A stretch of DNA of 48,262 nt. It comes from Sulfurimonas sp. (GTDB lineage: Bacteria; Campylobacterota; Campylobacteria; Campylobacterales; Sulfurimonadaceae). How positions within the stretch are numbered: position 1 is the first letter of the stretch; each line of letters begins with the position of its first letter. Made by a program: the position numbers and the translations under genes. The stretch covers positions 1 to 48,262 of the forward strand of contig NZ_JAQVKP010000017.1 of assembly GCF_028694605.1 (NCBI RefSeq), written 5' to 3'. Below, one piece after another: positions 37,256-44,535 of this stretch. The notes beneath the pieces were generated by a model that was not told where the DNA came from, did not search any database, and saw nothing but the letters and a program-made list of their open reading frames with translations.

Positions 37256-38014
37256 TTATCCCTTTAGGGCTACATTAAGCAGATGCCACGATATGGTACT
37301 TTTACCAACCCCACCCTTTGTGCTCACAACGGCAATATTTTTCGTATTTTTGAACACCTCTTTGATAGGAGTTACGAACGCATCTAAGTACTCTGCCGCG
37401 CGAATACTCTGCTTGTACTGCTGTGATAGCTTCGTAAAAGTTGCTTTATCGCCTCCCGATTCTTTATAAAGAATCGATATAGATTTATCTTTTGGTATCC
37501 CTTTGCTAAACTCTGCCAAATCCGCAATTGTTAAACCATTCATCGCCGCGATTTCAAAAAGTGGTGAAAACGGGATAAAGATGGTCTTGCTCTTGCTCAC
37601 TTTTTCACAAAATGGTTCTATTCCGTACTCTTCGCTACCAAACCAAAACAAAAACTCTTCTTTAATATTTTTGATATCATGCACTTGATTTATTGCAAAA
37701 ATCGTGTTTTTAGGGTCACCTATCATGTTATAGGTGTCGAGTGCGTTTTGAAGCTGTGCCAGTGAGTTACCAACTGGTATGACATAGGTAAATTCTAAAC
37801 CACTGTCTCGAATATAGCCAAGCCCTGCTTTGCTGTCGTTCCCGCCCCCTAAGTCTAAAAGAAGTTTAGTCCCATTAGCCATTTGCTCAAAAAGCATTTC
37901 CGTAAATGCTTTTTCTCCATCTCTAACCGTTACGCTCATGCTATCAACAGAGCTACTGTTTGTAAACACATTACTTGAATTGTTGTCGTCAATTTCTAAA
38001 ATTTTTACTGTCAT
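37256..38014 (-). CDS. Circularly permuted ParA/StbB-like ATPase
   Basis: 252 residues in an unusual order. The deviant Walker A NIAVVSTKGGVGKST lies at residues 226-240, followed by helix ISWHLLNVALKG and the stop. The N-terminus (TVKILEIDDNN) is what normally follows that helix in a ParA protein, and the Walker B-like LLLDLGGGND is at residues 51-60. The fold elements are all present with the P-loop unit moved to the C-terminus. The start is supported by an AAGGA site and an ATGA overlap with the upstream gene. No upstream P-loop relic exists. Likely role: partition or relaxosome positioning. Confidence 0.8.
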   Translation of the reverse strand: MTVKILEIDDNNSSNVFTNSSSVDSMSVTVRDGEKAFTEMLFEQMANGTKLLLDLGGGNDSKAGLGYIRDSGLEFTYVIPVGNSLAQLQNALDTYNMIGDPKNTIFAINQVHDIKNIKEEFLFWFGSEEYGIEPFCEKVSKSKTIFIPFSPLFEIAAMNGLTIADLAEFSKGIPKDKSISILYKESGGDKATFTKLSQQYKQSIRAAEYLDAFVTPIKEVFKNTKNIAVVSTKGGVGKSTISWHLLNVALKG

Positions 38015-38397
38015 TTTTTATCCTTTTTTGTTTGTTTTTTATCATATGTAAATATGACCGCCTCATTTGTATATTTTGAAAATGCAGCTATTGGCACATA
38101 AAGAGAAATTGCATTTTCATTTTCGCCAATAGTTAAATTAAAGTTTTTGAGTGCTTTCATTTGAAAGTTTTGACTCTCATAAATCTTGACACTCCCGTAA
38201 CCCACAACTGCACCAACTGCCAAACCAATAATTCCGTTTGAAATAATTGTTTTTGCAGATACTTTTTTAAGAGATTTGATGTTTTTTTCAATACTTGAAA
38301 GTGAATCAGTCAAATCACTTAAATCACGAAAAGCTTCAAGCTTTCCAATTGCATATTCGAGGTCATTAACAACCTTTTGAACTTCTTTTAAATCCAT
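38011..38397 (-). CDS. Coiled-coil single-helix membrane protein
   Basis: 128 residues. The first 50 residues form a charged helix or coiled coil (LEYAIGKLEAFRDLSDLTDS). A membrane helix follows (NGIIGLAVGAVVGYGSVKIY), then a short domain and a lysine-rich tail. It is coupled by a four-base overlap to the ParA-like ATPase, so it may anchor that ATPase or the relaxosome at the membrane, like R388 StbC by position. No family recognised. Confidence 0.55.
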   Translation of the reverse strand: MDLKEVQKVVNDLEYAIGKLEAFRDLSDLTDSLSSIEKNIKSLKKVSAKTIISNGIIGLAVGAVVGYGSVKIYESQNFQMKALKNFNLTIGENENAISLYVPIAAFSKYTNEAVIFTYDKKQTKKDKK

Positions 38398-38455
38398 TCC
38401 TTTTTTCCTTTTTGAAACGCTCTTCCTCTTTCGATTGTTTTTTTCGTATCTTTAT

Positions 38456-38665
38456 CTAACATGCTGCTGCCTCCTTTTTGGTAGTAGTTTGAAAAAAGCC
38501 AGAGAGCTTATTTATCATGCTCTCTAGCTCTTCTATTTTTTCGACATCATCATATGTTAATACGTTTTTTTGCTCAAAACTGTCATATTTTTTAACCAGA
38601 GAGTTGTAAAATCTCTCCAGTTTTTTACAATCTTTATCCTTGATTTTGTAACACACTTGTCTCAT
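38456..38665 (-). CDS. Small helical protein
   Basis: 69 residues, charged and helical (KKLERFYNSLVKKYDSF, then YDDVEKIEELESMINKLSGF), ending in AAAC. A GAGTG-type site precedes the ATG. It lies between the large membrane protein and the coiled-coil membrane gene on the same strand. Function unknown. Confidence 0.5.
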   Translation of the reverse strand: MRQVCYKIKDKDCKKLERFYNSLVKKYDSFEQKNVLTYDDVEKIEELESMINKLSGFFQTTTKKEAAAC

Positions 38666-38680
38666 TTTATATCACTCCTT

Positions 38681-41032
38681 TCATGTGGAATATTTCGCGG
38701 ATTTTGAATCGATTTTATCACCAACGCTTCCCTGAACATCAACGCTCACATCTTTTAATCCAATCAAATTCAATATCATGTCCGAACCATTGAAAACGAG
38801 ATAAAACGCCAAAAATGCAATTACAATGCTGTTTACGATATGCAGAAGCTCTTTTAAAATCATCAAGTACATTAAATCAGTATCGATTTTTGTAAAAAGA
38901 AACTTCACATTATCGAAATTCCAATCGATTAAGAGGTTGTTGAGATTTCCCAAAAACTCAACTGCAAAAATTGCAATGACTATACTCACAACGAGCATAA
39001 GCGGTTTAAATGCGAGTATAACACCCGTTTTTAGGAATTTCTTGATAAGCTCTGTCTGGTTTGCAGCAAGAGCAAAAGCGACCAAAAACGGCGTTACCAT
39101 ATAATAAAGAAGCACGCTGATTGCCCAAAACCCAATAACCAATAGAGAAGCCGTGAGCAGCATCACAAACGGGAGCATGGCAACCCCAAACTTCACAATG
39201 CTCAAAGTCCAAAAGTAAGCGACGATATCTAATCCTAAGCTTTGAAATTTCGCAAAATTTTTAAATAATCCACTATCTGGTAGAGATGGGATTTTTTGAA
39301 AGAATCCTGATATCTCGTTTTTGATAGAACTGAATCCAGGTATCAGAACATACGGAACATTTTTCAGCAAATCATCATCGAGTGACGAGGGAATGTTTGC
39401 GTTGCTCTCTGGCGTTGCCCCTGCGAGTTCTCTATCCCTTGCTATCTCCTCCCTGTTGAGCTTCTCTGTTTGATTATTGATACTATCAAGCTGCCTCATA
39501 ACCGCATCCGTTGTTGCTATCATGGGCGCGGCAATCCAACCGAGTTCTCCAAAATTGCGATATTGCATCTTTGCGAGATGCTCCATTTGCTCATTGATGA
39601 CTTTGTCGTTCGTCGCATCAGCGACTTCCCACATTTTCTTATCGAGCTCTTTAAGTTGTTCTTTATTCTCTTTTTCTTTTTTGTAAAGTGCTGCACATCC
39701 CGAAATTGCGATGGATGGGTTCCCATTTTTTACAAAATTTTCAGAATACCAATTTTGAGCAAGTCCGTCGCTTCGCGTTATTGATTCATTTGGAGGAAAT
39801 GGCAAGTTTAGGTTAGTGTGCAAATTTGTTTGATTTCGCACTTCTTCCATGTTGTACACATCGAAACACCCATTTTTCAAGCTTGTTGCCAAAAACTCAT
39901 TTTCGCTTTCAAGCATCTTTTTTTGGATGACCAAATCGCGCTTTGTATCTTCTCCAACTACTCCGACATCGCGGGTTTTGTACAAAATAAACGCATCGAG
40001 AGCGGCTTCTCCAACGCTGTCGGCAAAGCCTGAACCGCTCCGCAAGATTCCGCGATACCATGATTGGTAATTCACTTGATTGATACCGCTCTCATCGTCA
40101 ATTTTGACGGTATTTGTTGTAAAATAAAAGCAAAACAAAGCCACTCCCGCCACCACTGCGCGCTCTAAAATATCGTCTCTATCTTGGATTTTTGATAGCT
40201 TTTTGGTGGCTTTTGAAGTGACCAAAAAGAGCGTAGTGATTGGCACGACGGTAAATAATAGAAAGGTCTTAATCTCCAACATCGTAGGGTTGTAGCGTTC
40301 TAAAAATTGAATAATGAAGATGATAATGTTTGTCAACATTTCTTTGGTTGAGGAGAAAATCGTAACTTCCTCTTCAGCAAGTTTTTCGTAAGTTGCTGCT
40401 CCAAATTTTGCGTCAATCCCAACTAGTCCAGCTAGGTCATTACCGATTCGATAAACAACACTCATAAACAAGTTGTGCGAATCATTTTCAACATCAAAAT
40501 TTATGTAAGAATTTGGGTACAAGCTGTACCCATTTTGAAGTTTAATGGTATTTGTCGAAACGGTTGAGGCGAGGTCAATAACCTTGTTGTCGAGGGTCAA
40601 GCCTGCAATCAAAAACGAAGGTAGGTTTAAGTAACCGCTTCCGTTTGTGTAATTTGAAATATAATTCTCTCTTATATTTTCAATACTTTTATAACGGTCA
40701 ACCCCGTTGTTTTGAGATTTTGGAACGATTGCACTATCCTTGATTTTTTTGAGATTGTCCTGCATTTTTTCCATCAAAAGCGGATTTGCAAGTTGAACTT
40801 TATCGAGCGCACCGCTCTGGTCAAAAACGAGACAAGTGGTCGTTCCCGACCAGTAGTCGACCGAGTAAATGCGCGTAAAAAAGCCATCTTTCACTTTCGG
40901 ACATGTGAACTTTTCTGTAAATTCTGGCTGTTCCTGAGCCAAATACTTATTTTCGTGGGTCGATTCAACCTCTCCAAAAAGAGAGGCAACAAGCACAACA
41001 AGCAGCAAAAAGCTAGTGATTATCCTCTTCAT
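38681..41032 (-). CDS. VirB6/TraG-like polytopic conjugation membrane protein
   Basis: 783 residues from ATG 41032, chosen because it opens with a signal peptide (RIITSFLLLVVLVASLFG); the open frame extends 12 codons further. After a ~200-residue exported part there are membrane segments around residues 220-260 and 295-310, a long soluble stretch (320-600) and at least four C-terminal helices (FGVAMLPFVMLLTASLLVIG, then FLVAFALAA, LMLVVSIVIAIFAV, IVIAFLAFYLVF). This layout resembles TrbL/VirB6 or TraG mating-stabilization proteins. No other channel subunit is encoded nearby, so it may adapt a helper apparatus. Confidence 0.55.
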   Translation of the reverse strand: MKRIITSFLLLVVLVASLFGEVESTHENKYLAQEQPEFTEKFTCPKVKDGFFTRIYSVDYWSGTTTCLVFDQSGALDKVQLANPLLMEKMQDNLKKIKDSAIVPKSQNNGVDRYKSIENIRENYISNYTNGSGYLNLPSFLIAGLTLDNKVIDLASTVSTNTIKLQNGYSLYPNSYINFDVENDSHNLFMSVVYRIGNDLAGLVGIDAKFGAATYEKLAEEEVTIFSSTKEMLTNIIIFIIQFLERYNPTMLEIKTFLLFTVVPITTLFLVTSKATKKLSKIQDRDDILERAVVAGVALFCFYFTTNTVKIDDESGINQVNYQSWYRGILRSGSGFADSVGEAALDAFILYKTRDVGVVGEDTKRDLVIQKKMLESENEFLATSLKNGCFDVYNMEEVRNQTNLHTNLNLPFPPNESITRSDGLAQNWYSENFVKNGNPSIAISGCAALYKKEKENKEQLKELDKKMWEVADATNDKVINEQMEHLAKMQYRNFGELGWIAAPMIATTDAVMRQLDSINNQTEKLNREEIARDRELAGATPESNANIPSSLDDDLLKNVPYVLIPGFSSIKNEISGFFQKIPSLPDSGLFKNFAKFQSLGLDIVAYFWTLSIVKFGVAMLPFVMLLTASLLVIGFWAISVLLYYMVTPFLVAFALAANQTELIKKFLKTGVILAFKPLMLVVSIVIAIFAVEFLGNLNNLLIDWNFDNVKFLFTKIDTDLMYLMILKELLHIVNSIVIAFLAFYLVFNGSDMILNLIGLKDVSVDVQGSVGDKIDSKSAKYST

Positions 41033-41690
41033 TTTCTTCCCCCTCGAGTATCTCCTCGTCCTTATCAATCATCGCGAAAAACCCGCCTGCACGAGCAGTT
41101 GCAACATAATCGACGCCTGTTTTGATGTTCAAAATTTCACGATTTCCGATTTTCAAGAGAGGCTTTGACTTGCGCTCAGTTTTGAGCGTAATATCACTCC
41201 AAACGTGTCTTAAAAAGTAATATTTATCCCATTTTCCTGTTAAAATTTCATAGACGATGTAACCTAAAAACAATGCCTCAGTTCCAAACATAAAAACGCG
41301 GTCGATATAGTAGGCAATGCCATGAATGCCATGAATCTCGGATTTCGTAAGGAACCAAACCCCCATTCCACAAATTGCGATTATGTATAATTTAATCCAA
41401 TTCGGGTATTTCATAAAAACCCAAATTGAAAGGAAAGCTATCATGCCGCCAAGTGTGAAAAACCCATAATCTTGTGTGTTTTCAGGGGCAACGCCGCCAA
41501 TCAAGAGAAGCAAGAAAAGCGGGACATATTTTAATAGGAATATGAGCCATTTGTTGACTTTTTGAATTTTGGATTTCGTTCCAAAATCGTTCCATATCTG
41601 CTCTCGTTTCCAATCCGCTTCAACGATTGTCGAATGATTGAACCATAGTAAATATGGTACTTTGTTAATTTTTGCTATGTGTTTACTCAT
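41013..41690 (-). CDS. Multi-pass membrane protein of the transfer region
   Basis: 225 residues from ATG 41690 (AAAGGA upstream); ten more codons are open upstream. Four membrane segments (WLIFLLKYVPLFLLLLIGG, GFFTLGGMIAFLSIWVFM, LYIIAICGMGVWFL, FGTEALFLGYIVYEIL) and a cytoplasmic tail ending in acidic residues. It overlaps the start of the VirB6/TraG-like gene by 20 bases, so the two are probably coupled and may interact. Family unknown. Confidence 0.55.
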   Translation of the reverse strand: MSKHIAKINKVPYLLWFNHSTIVEADWKREQIWNDFGTKSKIQKVNKWLIFLLKYVPLFLLLLIGGVAPENTQDYGFFTLGGMIAFLSIWVFMKYPNWIKLYIIAICGMGVWFLTKSEIHGIHGIAYYIDRVFMFGTEALFLGYIVYEILTGKWDKYYFLRHVWSDITLKTERKSKPLLKIGNREILNIKTGVDYVATARAGGFFAMIDKDEEILEGEENEEDNH

Positions 41691-41919
41691 GTTTTTTTCC
41701 TTTTTCTTTTCTAATTTCATCGAGGTTGTTCAAATCGCTTATTTCCATTTCCAAAAGCTCACTACCCTCGTATTTTAGAGGGCTCCAAGCGTGTACTTTT
41801 TTTTCCAAAACTCTCAAATTTTCCGAAAATATGAGGTTTGATTCGCGGGTCAAAAGTCCTAAACCAAGCAATAGCAGCAGGTTTAAAAACACTAAAAAAT
41901 ACAATATTGTTGTTTTCAT
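41683..41919 (-). CDS. Small single-helix membrane protein
   Basis: 78 residues from ATG 41919 (AAAAGGA upstream). One membrane helix (TILYFLVFLNLLLLLGLGLL) and a short, mostly charged outer or inner domain ending in GKKHE. Its end overlaps the next gene by eight bases. It is the first gene of the membrane-protein block. Function unknown. Confidence 0.5.
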   Translation of the reverse strand: MKTTILYFLVFLNLLLLLGLGLLTRESNLIFSENLRVLEKKVHAWSPLKYEGSELLEMEISDLNNLDEIRKEKGKKHE

Positions 41920-42086
41920 TTTTTTTCCTTTTCTTTTTTCTTTTTTAAAAAATAACGAATTAAACATGGCTCCGCTCCCCAAGCCAGTGGTGTGTGTATG
42001 AGCCCAAGATAGACAACGCGGTGGGCTGATAAGTGAAAAAACACGAGATATAAAATCCTCGATAAAGCTCTAAAAATAGGGCTTTA

Positions 42087-42119
42087 TTTAGAGAGAGTGG
42101 CGAGCTTTCTCTCTCTAAA
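42087..42119. terminator. 11-bp hairpin at the end of the excisionase-like gene
   Basis: TTTAGAGAGAG (42087-42097) and CTCTCTCTAAA (42109-42119) are perfect arms with an 11-base loop. The stop codon of the gene at 42115 lies inside the stem. No T-run follows on the minus strand, so termination is uncertain. The 170 bases between this and the next gene hold an AAGCTC/GGGCTT imperfect hairpin and nothing coding. Confidence 0.4.
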
Positions 42120-42372
42120 CTGTTTTGAGCTGTGAATTCATAAGAAATGCTGCAATCGCCCGCGGTGTGTAAATAACCTTGTTTCTTTTTCCTGTGTCCT
42201 GTTGAGAAAAGGCAGGTCCTATTGCCTTTTTGCGCCAATTATATAAAGTGGAAATATCAACATCCAAAATTTGAGAGACATCCTCGGGAGAGAGTGCCAT
42301 TTTTTTGAATCCCAAAGTCGCCATATCTTTTATTTGCTTTTGTATTTCGTTTTCATAATCTTCTTTTGTCAT
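42115..42372 (-). CDS. Excisionase/AlpA-like helix-turn-helix protein
   Basis: 85 residues with a winged-helix pattern of the excisionase family: LSPEDVSQILDVDISTLYNW, RKKAIGPAF, then VIYTPRAIAAFLMN. Such proteins act as recombination directionality factors or regulators in integrative elements. It is divergent from the CI-like regulator at 42527, and the shared 154-bp region contains several symmetric sites. Its exact target is unknown. Confidence 0.65.
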   Translation of the reverse strand: MTKEDYENEIQKQIKDMATLGFKKMALSPEDVSQILDVDISTLYNWRKKAIGPAFSQQDTGKRNKVIYTPRAIAAFLMNSQLKTV

Positions 42373-42396
42373 TTTTAGTCCTTTAAGGTTAAGTGA

Positions 42397-42503
42397 GTTA
42401 TAATTCCTGTAATTTACTATTTTGTAAGTAATTTACATTTTTATTTCTTTACTTTCCATATTATTCCATTTATTTCCTTAAGATAAAATAAAATAATGGA
42501 ATA
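42397..42503. promoter_or_regulatory. Divergent control region with operator-like repeats
   Basis: A minus-strand -10 TATAAC (42397-42402) faces the excisionase-like gene. GTAATTTAC occurs twice (42409-42417, 42428-42436), 19 bases apart. TATTCCATT (42462-42470) and its reverse complement (42495-42503) flank the probable plus-strand promoter. This looks like a phage-type switch between the two divergent regulators. Confidence 0.5.
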
Positions 42504-42526
42504 TTTAGTAATTTTTAGGATATTTA

Positions 42527-42928
42527 ATGAATGATGCCGAAAAACTAATTGATTTATTAATTAAATACTATGATGTCGTATCTGTTTCTCAGCTTGCTGA
42601 TAAAATTGATATAGGTCAACCAGCTCTTTCGAAATGGAAAAAAAATAATTCCGTAGGCGCAATCAAAAAAAAGTGCCGTGAACTGGGCATTTACAATGAG
42701 ATATTTGGGGATTTACAAACTAATAATTTTCAAAATAGTAATAATGTGATAGGTCAAGATTTTAGTAAAAAAAGCAAAAGTTCACATACTCAAAACATAG
42801 GTCAAATCACAAACATTGAACCTAATATTTTAAAACTTGTTGATACTTTATATAGTTTTGCAGTCTCAAAAGGTAAAATTGATGAATTAAAAAATGATTT
42901 ATCAATGCTATTACCAAAATATATGTGA
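42527..42928 (+). CDS. CI-like helix-turn-helix regulator with Asn-rich motif
   Basis: 133 residues. The N-terminal helix-turn-helix (VVSVSQLADKIDIGQPALSK, then WKKNNSVGAIKKKCRELGI) resembles phage CI-type repressors. A linker at residues 64-100 is rich in Asn, Gln and Ser (QTNNFQNSNNVIGQDF), followed by a short C-terminal helix region. The linker motif QTNNFQNSNN recurs in the next protein. The downstream gene overlaps its stop (GTGA). One of only two element genes on the plus strand, transcribed divergently from the excisionase-like gene. Confidence 0.65.
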   Translation: MNDAEKLIDLLIKYYDVVSVSQLADKIDIGQPALSKWKKNNSVGAIKKKCRELGIYNEIFGDLQTNNFQNSNNVIGQDFSKKSKSSHTQNIGQITNIEPNILKLVDTLYSFAVSKGKIDELKNDLSMLLPKYM

Positions 42929-43551
42929 GTTTTAAAATGACAATACAAACTAATAATTTTCAAAATTCGAATAATGAAACTGCGCAAAATTATGAAGGAG
43001 CAGAAATTGGTACTTTAAATAATTTTTACTCCTTGAAAATTATCAAACCATACAAAGGCAAAATCGAAAATCGAAAGGTACACAAAAATGTTTTGAATTG
43101 GTCAAATATCGCCCCTCTCTTTTTTCTTTCACTTATCGGAAGCTTGAGTTCTGCTAGTATCATCGTTGCCATTCCAAAAATCTATTTTTCTAAAAATTTT
43201 GAAATATATGATTTATCTCTTTTTACCCTAATATTCTCGATTATCATATTAATAATTATTATTCTCACCTTGACTAAAAGATGGTACTTCTCTGGTTTGC
43301 AAATAAGTATCAACGAAAATGAGATTGTTCTTCATGAAAAAAGCGGTGATAAAAAAATTAATTTTAGCAATATAAGGAGCTATCTTAAAATGAGTGATTT
43401 GATAGGGTATTCAATCTATGTATATCATGAAAATAAAATATTTCCATATATTGAATTTAGCGTTCAATCCGTGCATATGGCAAACGCGATAGAAGAGCTA
43501 TTGCTAAATAAAATTCAAGACTCTTCAAGCTCTCCCAAAACTCAACTCTAG
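42925..43551 (+). CDS. Two-helix membrane protein with PH-like C-terminal domain
   Basis: 208 residues from GTG 42925; ATG 42937 is an alternative. The N-terminus carries QTNNFQNSNNETAQN, the same motif as in the upstream regulator. Two membrane helices follow (IAPLFFLSLIGSLSSASIIV and LFTLIFSIIILIIIILTL). The last 85 residues look like a small bacterial PH-type beta domain (LQISINENEIVLHEKSGD). It is translationally coupled to the regulator. The pair looks like a regulated membrane effector module, possibly abortive or defensive; this is inferred. Its 3' end overlaps the convergent antitoxin gene by 27 bases. Confidence 0.55.
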   Translation: MSFKMTIQTNNFQNSNNETAQNYEGAEIGTLNNFYSLKIIKPYKGKIENRKVHKNVLNWSNIAPLFFLSLIGSLSSASIIVAIPKIYFSKNFEIYDLSLFTLIFSIIILIIIILTLTKRWYFSGLQISINENEIVLHEKSGDKKINFSNIRSYLKMSDLIGYSIYVYHENKIFPYIEFSVQSVHMANAIEELLLNKIQDSSSSPKTQL

Positions 43552-43824
43552 TTTATGCCCTGTTGCATGAGCATACTCCACAAGTGTAGAGAGTTTAGGA
43601 GAAGAAGTGTAACTATGGCTCTCTAGTCTAGATATATTGCTCTTGCTAGTATGGAGTGCAGCGGCTATCTCTTCTTGTGTCAAGCCTGCTTCCTTTCTCA
43701 TAGAAATAAGCATATCTATTATTTTATATCTCTCTTCTAGTAAGTTATACTCTTTTTTTACATTTTCGTTAGAAAGTGCTTTTGATTTAAAATCTTTAAA
43801 TGACGGTCTAGTTTCCATTTTCAA
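43525..43824 (-). CDS. HigA-like XRE antitoxin
   Basis: 99 residues with a Cro/XRE helix-turn-helix: MRKEAGLTQEEIAAALHTSK then SNISRLESHSYTSSPKLSTL. The last segment, TLVEYAHATGHKLELSF, is typical of antitoxins paired with HigB/RelE-type toxins. It overlaps the toxin gene by 17 bases, toxin first. It should bind the toxin and repress the pair. Confidence 0.85.
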   Translation of the reverse strand: MKMETRPSFKDFKSKALSNENVKKEYNLLEERYKIIDMLISMRKEAGLTQEEIAAALHTSKSNISRLESHSYTSSPKLSTLVEYAHATGHKLELSFGRA

Positions 43825-44146
43825 GCTCCTTTTTTCGTTTTAGTGCTATTTCTATATCTTTCTTAGGTGTCTTTTGAGTTTTTTTGATAAACGAATGAAG
43901 TATCACTATCTCATTAGTTTTATCAATTGCATAGCAAAAGAGAGAACGACCTATGCCCTCTTTGGCTTTTGCTCTTATTTCAAAGAGTTTATTACCTAAA
44001 GAGTCAGTATGAGGTTTACCAAGGTTTGGTCCGTGCTTCTCTATCATTTCGCCTATTCTGATAAAGTCTGCTAAGATTCCATCAGGAAACGATAAAGTCT
44101 CTTTTTCAACTCTTGCACTATAAAAAGATATATTCCATTTATTCAT
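43808..44146 (-). CDS. HigB/RelE-like (Gp49 family) toxin
   Basis: 112 residues. The order SARVEKETLSFPDGILADFI, KPHTDSLGNKLFEIRAKAKE, GIGRSLFCYAIDKTNEIVIL, HSFIKKTQKTPKKDIEIALK is the Gp49/HigB pattern of phage-derived mRNA-cleaving toxins. Toxin-first order and 17-base overlap with the antitoxin are normal for higBA. Likely stabilises the element. Confidence 0.85.
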   Translation of the reverse strand: MNKWNISFYSARVEKETLSFPDGILADFIRIGEMIEKHGPNLGKPHTDSLGNKLFEIRAKAKEGIGRSLFCYAIDKTNEIVILHSFIKKTQKTPKKDIEIALKRKKELENGN

Positions 44147-44187
44147 AGAGAAATGTTATCATATTTGATAACTCGTTGTCAAGCTAT

Positions 44188-44535
44188 TTAATTTACACCA
44201 TCTTCTTTATCTGGTTCAAAAGGCTCTAAGATTAATGACTCGTATAAATCAATGTTCTCATAACTCGTTTTATCTATCTCACATTCGGTTACACTATGAG
44301 CAGCTAAATAATCGTCAATCATCTTTCTTTCTTTTTTAGTTAGCTCTTTTTTCTTTCTTATCACGCTTAGATTTATTTTCCAGCGATAAAAAAGAGGTTC
44401 TATCTCCATGGGTTCATAGGTTTCTATAATTCCGTACCGTGCTCTATGCTCATAATCTTCAAATGGTGTAAGTACCGCTGACAATCTAGCTTCAAACTCT
44501 CGAGAATCTATCCTGATATAAGATGCACTTGACAT
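44188..44535 (-). CDS. Hypothetical protein next to rep
   Basis: 115 residues from ATG 44535, chosen because AAAAGGAG lies 8 bases upstream; 14 more codons are open. Charged alpha/beta sequence (SYIRIDSREFEARLSAVLTP, then KKELTKKERKMIDDYLAAHS), acidic C-terminus. It overlaps the end of rep by 28 bases. Not recognised; its linkage suggests a role in replication control or maintenance. Confidence 0.5.
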   Translation of the reverse strand: MSSASYIRIDSREFEARLSAVLTPFEDYEHRARYGIIETYEPMEIEPLFYRWKINLSVIRKKKELTKKERKMIDDYLAAHSVTECEIDKTSYENIDLYESLILEPFEPDKEDGVN

